Positions 30,016-43,500 of a stretch of 64,000 bases of DNA are shown piece by piece; the stretch's first letter is position 1; every line of letters starts with the position of its first letter. The DNA is from Salvelinus alpinus (Eukaryota; Chordata; Actinopteri; Salmoniformes; Salmonidae). The stretch spans positions 14,127,506-14,191,505 of the forward strand of contig NC_092122.1 of NCBI RefSeq assembly GCF_045679555.1. Reading direction: 5' to 3'. Below the pieces are notes generated by a model, which saw only the letters and a list, made by a program, of their open reading frames with translations, did no database searches and was not told the origin of the DNA. The position numbers and the translations under genes are program-made.

Positions 30016-31258
30016 TGTCAGGTTTGAAGGTTTTTTCCCAGGTGTATGAACAATGAGGATATTTACTGTGATGTGGATGAGAAACTATGACCAAATGCTC
30101 AAGACCGGCTTGATGCAAACTAGTGGCTGCTAAACGTTTTGTTTCATTACATTACAGTTATCAGTTTGGAATTTTGTACTAAAAGTTTAGAAAATTCACC
30201 ACATACTTGTGAAAATAGCACCAAAGCTAATTTTAAAACTGTAAGCTGGAAGGAACATTGTTAGGGTATTGTGGGAAGCAACCATAGACATGTATACAGC
30301 CCCACAGTGGAGAGTCCTAATACCCATAAAACCTAACAGTCAAACAGGGAATATTGATAAATGTCACCTTGTCCAAGAGAGATTTAAACGGTTATCAAAA
30401 CGTCACGCCAGGGTAAGCCTACACGAAACAGCCCTTATTTTAAATGTTTCTAAAATCCCCTATGGAAAAAAATAATAGTGGAAAAACAATTGGAACATTT
30501 TTCCTGTTAGACCGCTAGGTTTTATCGGTGTTATGACTCATACTGTGGTACTCTATAGAGGCCTCTAGTGCCCAAAAGCCAGTTTTAGCATGGGCAGCAC
30601 CATTGAGGACTTTCACCATTTTAAAGTAGTCTACTGGGCTGGAACTAGTTTCAGTCACGGGCTGATTTTTTTCTTTTCTTGAGCAGATGGTCTGGGGGCC
30701 GGAACATAATTACAAATCATTTGTAGATGGTAAATTGACTGCAAGAAGCCCAACGTTTCGATCTCTATACATCTCTATGGAAGCAACCTGTCATACCCTG
30801 CATTCATAACCCAGTGGGAAAGTGGTATTTACCACATACGACTCTGAAAATCCACTTGAATGCCCCTCTAACTGGTAAATACTAGAGGGAAACTCACCTA
30901 TCATACCTGAGCTCCGACTTCTCATACATGCTGATCTCTGACGTCAAGGAAATTACCTCGATAACAGCATTTTCGGCAGTTAAATGCAACAACAAAACAC
31001 TATTTCTTAAAAGCAATCTATTAATATGGTTTTTGAACACTATCATCTGTTTACAAGCATAATATATGTACTTTTAGTTTATGGTTGACGGAGCTTGTTG
31101 GCCAACTTGGCCATTAGCCAATCAGCATTTTATCAAGGAGTGAACGCATTGAACTAGTTTTATGACGTCACACTTGGTCATTTCCACCATCCCACTTGGT
31201 TATGAACGCAGCATAACCTGTCGAGACTAGTCTACTCTCCACCCACAAGGCACTTCAT
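30016..31258. other. Upstream region of frrs1
   Basis: No coding exon or clear repeat was recognised in this stretch, which leads into the frrs1 promoter. Confidence 0.5.
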
Positions 31259-31264
31259 TATAAA
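31259..31264 (+). promoter_or_regulatory. Candidate TATA box of frrs1
   Basis: TATAAA lies 107 bases before the frrs1 start codon, within cattataaattctgcc. Position and match fit a core promoter, but no transcript evidence is available. Confidence 0.4.
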
Positions 31265-31370
31265 TTCTGCCCCTCACCTAAACTTCACAATTTGCCGTTA
31301 TCGGTAGGCTATTATCTCCAACAGTAGTCTATTTTTACAGTTACTTTTCGTTTTTAAACATTTAATCTCA

Positions 31371-31563
31371 ATGGATCGATACATATTTATCATTGTGTTA
31401 TTGGCGTGTGTTCTGCGGGCGGTGAGATGCTACAGCTCCGGAAAGGTGACTGCGGCGTGTGACAATATGACACCGCAACACAAAAAAGGCGCGCAGCAAA
31501 GCCTCGCTCCATTCTCTGTCACCACTGACCTGTTCAGCTTTAAGGAGGGCGATGAAATCATAG
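31371..31563 (+). CDS. frrs1: frrs1 exon 1 (signal peptide, reeler start)
   Basis: ATG opens MDRYIFIIVLLACVLRAVRC, a hydrophobic signal peptide, followed by the reeler start with YSSGKVTAACDNM. It ends in phase 1 at a GTGAGA donor. It is the first ATG after the candidate TATA box. Confidence 0.9.
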
Positions 31564-34500
31564 GTGAGACATCATGTAGTTTTCTCTATTATTGGGGGGT
31601 TCATGCAGATGTAGCGTGGTTCATTCTGCGTTGTGTATTTTTAATTAGGACGCTGCCACAACTGATGGTCTGCTCGTTGAAATCTTTTTATTTGCCCTGC
31701 ACACGAAGAGACACACACGTTACCCTTGGTGCAGTCACAGCTCTCCGGCACCTTGCTAGCCGAGGGTCAGGCAAAAGAGCGCCAAAAGGAATTAACAGGT
31801 GCTGCGTGCACACACTCGCTGCACAACAGCATATACAAGTAAAACTATACAGAACATAATTCTGACAAAATAAAAGACATACCTGCACACGAAGAGACAA
31901 CACACACGTTACCCTTGGTGCAGTCACAGCTCTCCGGCACCTGCGCGAGCACATGGACACTCACTCAACCACTGTCACAAGTAGTCAGAAGTTACAACAG
32001 ATACCCCAGTCAGTGAGCTCTGTGAAACTTGTTAACATAAATTCCTACACTGTCCACACTATAACAAACGTATGGTTGCAAAACAGTACATTGTATAACC
32101 TTATGACGGTTTTATCTTAAACAGTTTCGGAGCCAAGGATAACATACCTTGCTAGCCGAGGGTCAGGCAAAAGAGAACGATAAAGTGGTATGGGAATACA
32201 GATAACCCGCGATGGGCCAAACCAAAATATACAAAACTTTTACAATCACTTGTATGTACAATATTGGTATGAAAAAGTGTTTGTACACCAAATAAAAACA
32301 TTAGCTATGCAGCTGTAATTAAATAAAAAAAATACACTGAATTATTATTATTATTATCATCAAATTATTAACATCCCCTCTTGACCTGGCCTATTTGAAT
32401 TGGTCCTTGTGTGCAATTTGGTGCGTAATCTAGGGGAACAACATCACACTGCTACACAGATATATTGAACCCTCACCACTAGGTCTATAGGCTTTATTAA
32501 TCTATCTATGGTTTTGCTGTTATGGGTAGATATCTCTGAAAAGTAGATCTTCAATTAATAACGGTCTCCATTTTCTATGGTGGTGTTTAAATCAACTTAA
32601 CACTGTGTTGTTTACAGTCAGGCTCCTGGCAGGTTCCACTCCATTCACTGGGTTTATGTTACAAGCCAGAGAGGTTGGAGGAAGCAGTCCTCTGGGATCC
32701 TTCACTGTAACAAGTGGAGAGGCCCAGCTACTCACCTGCAACGGACTACCTGTGAGTCTATTCCCATAGACTGTATAAATCCATTTAATTCTGTTTATTC
32801 CCACCTATCTATTACTACCTGACCTATAGGCTGCTTTTCTGTTATGTTATGAGAGCTACAGTATTACATATAACCAGAGGCGCAACTTTGGTTTTAGAAG
32901 TGGGGGGAACATAATTTAAAAAAAAAAATCTTATTTTTATCCAGTTGGATAAACACTCCAAACAAACCGCTCGGAGGCGTCCGCATGATCCTAAACCACA
33001 CCGTTGCCTCGTTTTGTATCACATTTCAATGATAAAACTGGGGGGGACAAAAATGCAATTTCAGAATGTGGGGGGGACGGGACGGGACGGGACGGGACGG
33101 GACATGTCACATGTCCCCAGTGAAAGTTGCACCCCTGCATATAACATTGAAACAGTAATGGTTGTTTAGATCTTATACATGTGTTTATGAGACAGAAGAA
33201 AACACTCTATTTACAAAAACAGATCAATTATTCCCTGTTCCTGCATGGGTCCTCCTGCTACCCTGTTGGGTAGAGTAGGTCATAAGGCTCTACTGAAAAC
33301 TTTTAAAAGGTTCACAGATAATCGTATAAATAATTATCATAAATGTACATTTGCAATCAGCTTCTCTAAGATCAACACAACAATTATTATATAATTTTTA
33401 CCTAACACCATTACTCAAATTGTGTGTTCCAAAACGCGCCTTCACATGCTCGCACATTCGGAGACAGGCACTACAAGCCAACCCGATTGACGTGGTTCGG
33501 CCAAAAATGGTGGATAAATGAGGATAGTTCAGTCAAGCTGTTTACCATTGTAAAAAAACTAAATGTTCTGTCTGTGTAAGTGAGTGTTCCCCATCTCCCG
33601 TGAGCATGCTATCCTGTGAGAGCTTAGGGTTCCTCGACAATATCTAGCATGCTCACATAAGAGGGAACAGCTGGCTCTGGTCTACTTATTGTCCCTGCCT
33701 CGCCTGACCAGAAATAAATTGGCAATGAGATGTCTTGCTCTGTGGCATTCACTTCATAGGGCCGGGGCAATAGTCTTCTTCACATTGGCAGTTTGAAGTG
33801 ACTCAAATAAAAAAAGTGGCATATCCGATTTGAAACTGTTCTTTTCCTTCAGTCTGAACAGCCAAAAAGCACATGGAATAAGATGATTTAAGCCACATTT
33901 CAAACCACTTTCGTAGGTCAGATACAAATCTGATTCTTGGCCATGCGACTTGTGTCTGAATGGTCAAATCTGATTAATTTGCCCTTAATGTCACGTTCTG
34001 ACCTTAGTTCCTTTTTTATGTCTTTATTTTAGTTTGGTCAGGGCGTGAGTTGGGGTGGGCATTCTATGTTGTTTTTCTATGTTTTGTTCTGTATTTATAT
34101 GTCTATGTGTTTGGCCTAGTATGGTTCGCAATCAGAGGCAGGTGTCAGTCGTTGTCTCTGATTGGGAGCCATATTTAGGTAGCCTGTTTTCTATTGTGTT
34201 TTGTGGGTGATTTTTTCCTGTGTTAGTGTTTGCACCATACGGGACTGTTTCGGTTGTTTGTTTGTGCTTTTGTTATTTTGTTCAGTGTTGAGTTTGATTT
34301 ATTAAACTTCTCATTATGGACACTTACAACGCTGCACATTGGTCCGATCCTTGCTACTCCTCTTCAGACGAAGAGGAAATCCGTGACACTTAAGTGGTTT
34401 TAAGACGGTTATTTAGCATATCTTGTGGCTTGCAGTTTTGACAAGAATACGTGGAAGCTAACTAGCTTGTTAAAACATTTTAGGGATAGGGGGCAGCATT

Positions 34501-37500
34501 TTCACTTTGGATGAATAGCGTGCCCAAATTGAACTGCCTCCTACTCTGTCCCAGATGCTAATATATGCATATTATTATTACTATTGGATAGAAAACACTC
34601 AGAAGTTTCTAAAACTGTTTGAATTATGTCTGAGTATAACAGAACTCATATGGCAGGCAAACTTCCAAACAGGAAGTGGAAATTCTGAGGCTGGTGTTTT
34701 TTCTACTCATCGCCTATTCAAATCCCAGGAAGATATGGATTTCTTTGCACTTCCCACGCCTTCCACTAGATGTCAACAGTCGGTAGAACGTTGAATGAAG
34801 TTTATACTGTGATGTGGGACCGGATGGGAGGTTTCAGTCAGTGGTCTGGCAGATTCCCAGTTCCTGGTCATGCGCATTCCTCATGATATCGCCTTGCGTT
34901 CCATAACTTTTACAGACATGAAGGAATGCTCCGGTTGGAACGTTATTGGATATATATGATAACGACGTCCTGAAGATTGATTATCTACTTAGTTTGCCAA
35001 GTTTATTCGACCTGTGATATAACTTTTTTAAGTTTTCGTCCGACGTTATGCGTCACTTGCACGAGCGTTTGGATATGTGTACTAAACGCGCTAGCAAAAG
35101 TAGCTATTTGGACATAAATAATTGACATTATCGAACAAAACAACAATTTATTGTCGAACTAGGATTCCTGGGAATGCATTCTGATGAAGATAATCAAAGG
35201 TAAGGGAATATTTATGATGTAATTTCGTATTTCTGTTGACTCCAACATGGCGGATAAATGTTATTTATCCGTCTCAGATTATTGCATGGTGTGCTTTTTC
35301 CGTAAAGTTTTTTTGAAATCTGACACAGCGGTTGCATTAAGAACAAGTGTATCTTTATATGTAAAACATGTATCTTTCATCAAAGTGTATGATGAGTATT
35401 TCTGTTATTTGACGTGGCTCTGCAATTTCTCCGGATATTTGGATGCATTTCTGAACATGGCGCCAATGTAAACAAAAATGTTGGGATATAAATATGCACA
35501 TTATCGAACAAAAAATACATGTATTGCGTAACATGATGTCCTATGAGCGTCATCTGATGAAGATCATCAAAGGTTAGTGATGAATTTTATCTCTATTTCT
35601 GTTTTTGTGACTCCTATCTTTGGCTGGGAAATGGCTGTGTGTTTTTTGAACTTGGTGGTGATCTAACATAATCATATGTTGTGTTTTCGCTGTAAAGCAT
35701 TTTTTTTAATCGGACACGATGGGTAGATTAACAAGATGTTTATCTTTCATTTGCTCTATTGGACTTGTTAATGTGTGAAAGTTACATATTTCAAAAAAAT
35801 ATTTTTGAATTTCCCGCGCTGCCTTTTCAGCGGAATGTTGTGGGGGGGGTTCCGCTAGCGGAACGTGTGTCCTAGAAAGGTTAATTGTTTTGAAACAAAT
35901 GAGTGAATGTGCTAGAAAGCTAAACAGTTACCTGGCCAGCTAGTTGACTACTTGTTTTGAAAGTTGGAATATTTTATTCTTTGAGGCTTTAAGTGTTCTT
36001 TACACTATTATTTTGAACATTCAAAGCAACTGGGAAATGCCCATTGCAGGCATTGTTGTCACCTTAGCTTGCTACATAACTTCTGAGTGACGATCACCAC
36101 CACCCTATCATCCTACACCACTGCACACACACCTGTCATTACTATGACAACTAGCATAGCCATGTCAGCAAATGACTGCTGTCTGAACACACACAAATAC
36201 GATTTCAATCAATCAAATGTATTTATAAAGCCCTTTTTTACAGCCGATGTCACAAAGTGCTATACAGAAATACAGCCTAAAACCCCAGACTGCAAGCATT
36301 GCAGATGTAGATTTGGTCACTTGTAGCTAGCTGTTTGGCAGTCAGTATTTCTAAATGAAAAAAATGTATTCAAAAGATTTGAGTATTAAGGCCTGCAGTG
36401 AAAACAAGGCTTTAGTAGGCCAGAGTGGCCCTGCTCCGATCAGAAAAAATGAGGGTGGGATGTATCGCGTTTTCTACCGTCTCTGGTTTGGGTCCATTTC
36501 CTAGCACACCTGGAAACTACAGAGAATGGAGCCAAAACAGAAACAACGCTCATCCAAAACATAGATAAGTACAATAAATGGCACTTGCTTGTCTGAGCCT
36601 TATTTAAACCGTACAAACAGTGACTGAATGGACCCACATTGCTGCTAACGTAGCTGAAAACGGAACAGGGTAGGTGAGATTAGTTTGTCTGTGTGCATTA
36701 GCAGGGCCGTTTGTAGCATTTTGCAGGCAAACCATTTTAGTGCTTGTACAAGTAACATAAAACATGAAATACACCTCCATGGACTGTTCAGAACTATTTT
36801 TGTCCCGCAGATGATTTGGTAACGGCTGTCATTTCTGCTTTGTATGCGTTAGCCTAGGTCTACCTACTGTATTAAAGCTGCTACACAGGATTTTTGTTGT
36901 TGAACTTTTGCATTGTCATTTCAGAAAATGTCCATAATATATCTGCCCGTAATAGTGGAATGATAGTGTTTCACAGTATTACTTACCCGCCAGTGTTATA
37001 ATTGGCTGTGATATTCATCTATTGATATCTCCCGCCGGAAAGGCATCTGTTGTTAAAATGGGAAAGCTGTTTTGACTTTGTTTGTGTTATCTAGTACAAA
37101 TCGGATCAAGCGGCGAATGTAGAAATCCCTCTGTTGTTTCCTGGTCGCTAAAGTTCTACACTGTTCGCTCATGTGAATCATGTAAGGAATCGTTGTACCA
37201 TCTAAATCACTGTGAAAAATCTTTTCAATAACAAAATATATAGTTTTTACAGCTGTTAGAAGCTGGTGGACCAAAACCGAAAATAAAAGGCTCAAGCGCA
37301 AGTCTCCGCCATGTTTTGGGGAAATGGGATGCGGGTGAGGGCGGAGATTTGTTTTGAATGCAGTTTATTGCTGTTGAAATTCACCTAGCTTCCACATAGG
37401 GGTGGACATTCTGTGGAATTCTATGTGTAGCACCTTTAAAAGCACCTCTTTGTCGCATTATTCACACACTCAGAATTCGCTGCTTCAAGTTTCAGTAGCC

Positions 37501-40500
37501 TACCTTTCCTCTCGTAATTGGACATTTGAGATCAAGTGTGCCTACAGAAGGCTATTTGTGTGGTCTCAATTAAATAGAGTATGCTGTCTTTGCATGGGCT
37601 GAGAATCACGTGGCAGTTATCTTTCCAAGGGAAATAACTTCAATTTAATTAGGGTAAAGTTTACTACAGTGTCTGAAAATGAATATTGATAATGGAAAGA
37701 AGTGCATAGCGCTCAACCAACGTGAGTAGAGGTGCAAAAAAATATACAGCTGCGAGCAACATTGAATGGGGTTCACAGGATGACACAATGACAAAGGTAC
37801 ATTGCGGCCATATTTGAATGTGGTAACAATATTTTCTCAAATCCTGGAAGGATTAGAAGGCCAGCATCCTGCAGTTGCCTCTTCACTGTTGACGTTGAGT
37901 CTGGTGTTTGCGGGTACTATTTATTTTTTGTATTTTATTTCACCTTTATTTAACCAGGTAGGCTAGTTGAGAACAAGTTCTCATTTACAACTGCGACCTG
38001 GCCAAGGTAAAGCAAAGCAGTGCGACACAAACAACAACAAGAGTTACAAATGGAATAAACAAGCGTACAGTCAATAACACAATAGAAAAAAAGAAAGTCT
38101 ATATACAGTGTGTGCAAATAGCGTGGGGAGGTAAGGCAATAAATAGGCCATAGTAGCAAGTAATTACAATTTAGCAAATTAACACTGGAGTGATAGATGT
38201 GCAGACGATGATGTGCAAGTAGAAATACTGGTGTGCAAAAGAGCAGAAAAGTAAATAAGAACAACATGGGGATGAGGTAGGTAGATAGGATAGGCTATTT
38301 ACAGATGGGCTATGTACAGCTGCAGCGATCAGTTAGCTGCTCAGATAGCTGATGTTTAAAGTTAGTGAGGGAAATATAAGTCTCCAGCTTCAGCGATTTT
38401 TGCAATTCCTTCCAGTCATTGGCAGCAGAGAACTGGAAGGAAAGGCAGCCAAAAGAGGTGTTTGGGGATGACCAGTGAGATATACCTACTGGAGCGCATG
38501 CTACGGGTGGGTGTTGTTATTGTGACCAGTGAGCTGAGATAAGGCGGAGCTTTACCTTGCAAAGACTTATAGATGACTTGGAGCCAGTGGGTCTGACGAC
38601 GAATATGTAGAGAGGGTCAGCCGACGAGAGCATACAGGTCGCAGTGGTGGGTGGTATATGGGGCTTTGGTGACAAAACGGATGGCACTGTCATAGACTGC
38701 ATCCAGTTTGCTGAGTAGAGTGTTGGAGGCTATTTTGTAAATAACATCGCCAAAGTCGAGGATCGGTAGGATAGTCAGTTTTACTAGGGTATGTTTGGCG
38801 GCGTGAGTGAAAGAGGCTTTGTTGCGGAATAGGAAGCCAATTCTAGATTTAATTTTGGATTGGAGATGTTTAATATTAGTCTAGAAGGAGAGTTTACAGT
38901 CTAGCCAGACACCTAGGTATTTGTAGTTGTCCACATATTCTAAGTCAGAACCGTCCAGAGTAGTGCAGCCAGTCAGGCGGGCGGGTGCAGGCAGCGAACG
39001 GTTGAAAAGCATGCATTTAGTTTTACTAGCGTTTAAGAGCAGTTGGAGGCCACAGAAGGAGTGGTGTATGGCCTTGAAGCTCATCTGGAGGTTTGTTAAC
39101 ACAGTGTCCAAAGAAGGGCCAGATGTATACAGAATGGTGTCGTCTGCATAGAGGTGGATCAGGGAATCACCCGCAGCAAGAGCGGCATCGTTGATATATA
39201 CAGAGAAAGGAGTCGGCCCGAGAATTGAACCCTGTGGTACCCCCTTAGAGACTGCCAGAGTTCCGGACAACAGCCCTCCGATTTGACACACTGAACTCTG
39301 TCTGAGAAGTAGTTGGCGAGGCAGTCATTTGAGAAACCAAGGCTGTTGAGTCTGCCGATAAGAATACGGTGATTGACAGAGTCGAAAGCCTTGGCCAGGT
39401 CAATGAAGACGGCTGCTCAGTACAATCTTTTATCGATGGTGTTTATGATATCGTTTAGTACCTTGAGCGTGGCTGAGGTGCACCTGTGACCAGCTCGGAA
39501 ACCGGATTGCACAGCGGAGAAGGTACGGTGGGATTCGAAATGGTCAGTGATCTGTTTATTAACTTGGCTTTCGAAGACTTTAGAAAGGCAGGGCAGGATG
39601 GATATAGGTCTATAACAGTTTGGGTCTAGAGTGTCACCCCCTTTGAAGAGGGGGATGACTGCGGCAGCTTTCCAATCTTTAGGGATCTCGGACGATACGA
39701 AAGAGAGGTTGAACAGACTGGTAATAGGGGTTGCAACAATGGCAGCGGATAATTTTAGAAATAGAGGGTCCAGATTGTCTAGCCCAGCTGATTTGTACGG
39801 GTCCAGGTTTTGCAGCTCTTTCAGAACATCTGCTATCTGGATTTGGGTAAAGGAAAAACTGGGGAGGATTGGGCAAGTACCTGCAGGGGGTGTGGAGCTG
39901 TTGGCCGGGGTTGAGGTAGCCAGGAGGAAAGCATGGCCAGCCGTAGAGAAATGCTTATTGAAATTCTCGATTATCGTGGATTTATCCGTGTTACCTAGCC
40001 TCAGTGCAGTGGGCAGCTGGGAGGAGGTGCTCTTGTTCTCCATGCACTTTACAGTGTCCCAAAACCTTTTGTAGTTAGAGCTACAGGATGCAAATTTCTG
40101 TTTGAAAACGCTATTTAAGGAAGCTGCCAGTTGAGGACTTGTGAGGCATCTGTTTCTCAAACTAGACATTCTAATGTTCTTGTCCTCTTGCTCAGTTGTG
40201 CAACGGGGCCTCCCAGTCCTCTTTCCATTCTGGTTAGAGCCAGTTTGCGCAGTTCTGTGAAGGGAGTAGTACACATCGTTGTATGAGATCTTCAGTTTCT
40301 TGTCAATTTCTCGCATGGAATAGCCTTCATTTCTCAGAACAAGAATAGACTGACGAGTTTCAGAAGAAACTCTTTGTTTCTGGCCATTTTAAGCCTGTAA
40401 TCGAACCCACAAATGCTGATGCTTCAGATACTCAACTAGTCTAAAGAAGGCCAGTTTTATTGCTTCTTTCATCAGAACAACAGTTTTCAGCTGTGCTAAC

Positions 40501-43500
40501 ATTTTTTTTCTTCCTGATGGCAACCAGGTAAAACTCAGAAACCTGGTTTGTAGTAGGGACCTTAAGGTTTCCCCTATTTCCTGGGGCAAGTAAACTGAGA
40601 AGTCGGGCAAGCAGTTTTTCTTTTTACTGAAAACAACAAAACTGTAAATAATTCCAGTAGGCCTAGCCTAGAATGATATTTATGGATCATTCCCATTCTT
40701 TAACTTAGAGACGGACAATTTATGGCATGTATGGCAGCCAGGGAAGTTGAGCCTGCTATGTGGTTGCCTCTTGGAAAGTGAGAGTGTGCTCTGCTGTCTT
40801 TGTAGACATGTGTCTTTTGTGATATTCATATGAATATTTTTAATGTTGAATAAATATATGTTAATTTTTGTATTTCAGAATCTAGACATACTAGATATTT
40901 TCCAGCACACTATAAGGAGTATAATGACATATGTTGTCTATATCATGTACGGTCACAGATCATAGGGTCTTACAGGAGGCATGTATACAGTGCATTCAGA
41001 AAGTATTCAGCCCCCTTGACTTTTTCCACATTTTGTTATGTTACATACTTATTCTAAAATGGATTAAACAGTTTTTTCCCTCATCAATCTACACACAAGA
41101 CCCCATAATGACAAAGCAAAAACAGGTTTTTAGAAATCCCCCCTAAACAAACATCCCTCCTCTCAATGAAGTTTCTATGCGAGAATTGCCAGAACATTTT
41201 TGGGCCTTTCTGGCATGGAATCACCCTGCTGCATTTGAATAAATCTTCATGGATCCTTTTTTTCCCTATTCTCAGAATTCTGCAGTTTCTCACACATCAG
41301 ATTCACCTAAATCCTCCATCCAGGGAATATGGAGGGCCCCCACATCAGGCAACCTCAACTCCATCCAATTCAGGTAATTCACCCATCCAGTATCTCCTAG
41401 CTTCTGAACCAGAATTTTCACTTCTGTTAGCAGTTGTTGTTATTCTTCAATAACACAGACCCCAAAGCAAATCAGGAGGAGAAAAATATATTTATTGAAA
41501 GACAACAAATCATAGTTGTTATGCTCGAAAGTAGATGGCAGATGTTTATTCTTCCCTGTCCTCAATGTTTCTCTGCTGAACAAAGAGACAGGATGTAGTT
41601 TATACCCAAGCCTAGCCTGTGGTTGACCAATTAGAATTCCTTGCAATAAAACTGGGCCAATGGCCAAAAAACAAGTATCCCGTTTCAGGCTCAATGTATA
41701 AACAATTTGGACCAATGAGACCTTGCCACATGGAGCTATGAGTTCCAGACTGAAATTCCTCCTGTATCCCTTACCCATTAATCTTCAGTTCCCCAATACA
41801 AAGAAACAACTATTTCCATTGATCATTAATTCCCTATTACAGAAAAACAACAATTTCCATTGATTGTTAATTCCCTCTTGACCTATATTCCTCTGCGTTG
41901 TGTAGTTATCTTAGAATATTCTTATACTTCTATTACCATGGGGCCCAGTTTCCTGGACACAGATTAAGCTTAGTTCTTGACTAAAACGCACTTTAAATGG
42001 AAATTCCGTCCCTTAATGTTATTACATTGTTTTATTATTTGTTCTGCCACGCCATTTTTACAGTGCCTCCTTTGTAAAAGATTACTCCACCTTCTGGGTT
42101 GGAGTGAGAAGTTCTCCAGTCACATACAACATCGCTGCTGCACCCCCAGCTAACAGCACATCCGTCACCTCTACCGCCTCTTCATCCTCAAAAGTGAGTA
42201 TGATTACATGCACACAATAATACGATTATTGTGAATATTCAGATTAATATAATAATTTGCTTAAAACATTTGCATGCTTTGCAAGAAGAACGATTTCCTT
42301 AATAATCTTGTTTACATGGACACGAAATCAGGCTACTGATGGGACTTTGATAAATGCAGAACATTGCCAATCAAAATAAACGTTCTACCACAGCTACCAT
42401 GTTATTTTTGGGAAGTCTACTTGATTCTGAGTTCTAGAACGCAAAAAAGTTAATAGAACGCAAAAAAGTTCTACCTGGAACCTAAAAGGTTTCTCCTACG
42501 GGGACAGCCGCAGAACCCTTTTGGAACCCTTTTTTCTAAGAGTGTACCAAGTATTTATAAAGGTTGCTCAGAAAACCAGATGTTTTAATCGGCGTATGCT
42601 TACTTAGATTGAACGCCGATTTAATAAGCAGAGTAATGTGTATACATGACTAATGCCATACTCGGCCTACTGATCAGTTGAATATCGAATTATTAGTGTG
42701 CATGTAGACGTACCTAGTATTTCCATTAAAATCCTTAGTACTTATGGTAATAGATAATAGTACAAATGTGTTTTATTTAAAACATAAACTTGTCTTAACA
42801 ATGTATCACAAGTGTAAGTGATAGTCTCTCAAAAGGTCAAATAGGGGGTGCTTATATTTGTCCTGTTTCACTGTATGTACAAGTACGAGTGGGTAACCTG
42901 TACGACTGTGAGGTGTGAAATGGAAATGTGTTTTTTGCTTATCCCAACTCCCCCTGAGAGTGGGGTCATTGATAGCGACCCTGGAGAAATTAGGGTTAAG
43001 TGCCTTGCTCAAAGGCAGATCAACAGATTTTTCACCTTGTCGGGGATTCGAACTGGCAACCTTTCAGTTACTGGCCCAACGCTCTTAACCGCTAGGCTAC
43101 CTGCCACTCACTCTCTGACAATAGTGTCATATTACATTTTCAATCAAACAATACCATTTATTTTTACACACTATTACATAAGTGCTATACAATAACATTG
43201 AATATGTTTGTAATAGGTTTCCAACTCCAGCACTGGATGTGGCAGCACTAAGGTCTGTTTCAGCCAACCTCTATACTGTGACCCTGGGGTCAGCCCAGAT
43301 TGTTACTTCCTGTCTGCTATGACCTCTCCCGGTGATACAGCCATCCAGTTGGAGATGACCGGCCCTTCAGATGGCTACATCGCCATTGGCTTCTCAGATG
43401 ACCAGAGGATGGTAATGTAGCCTTTTCAGAAGTAGTGCATGCACATCCTGCAATTGAATATGCTTATTCAAATTTTGAGGCACTCGTTCAGATACTTTCA

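Larger units (their letters stand above)
37845..40510 (-). mobile_element. Tc1-like element split by a LINE
   Basis: On the - strand, 40385-40118 encodes a Tc1 transposase N-terminus (SSETRQSILVLRNEGYS in one frame, then MREIDKKLKISYNDVYYSLH). It stops at AASLNS where the LINE starts. The continuation (STRK...) resumes at 37916 and decays. The 7-base duplication ctattta (37917-37923 and 40111-40117) marks the LINE insertion. The Tc1 ends were not found. Confidence 0.8.

Noticed and set aside
31259-31264. Firm promoter call for frrs1
   Set aside because: TATAAA is well placed, but a single hexamer in AT-rich DNA is weak evidence. It is kept only as a low-confidence candidate.
32752-42063. An apparent missing reeler exon and frameshift in frrs1 between exons 2 and 4
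   Set aside because: Exon 2 ends in phase 0 and exon 4 begins with one extra base, which at first suggested a broken gene. A proper 98-nt exon was then found at 41276-41373 that restores both sequence and phase.
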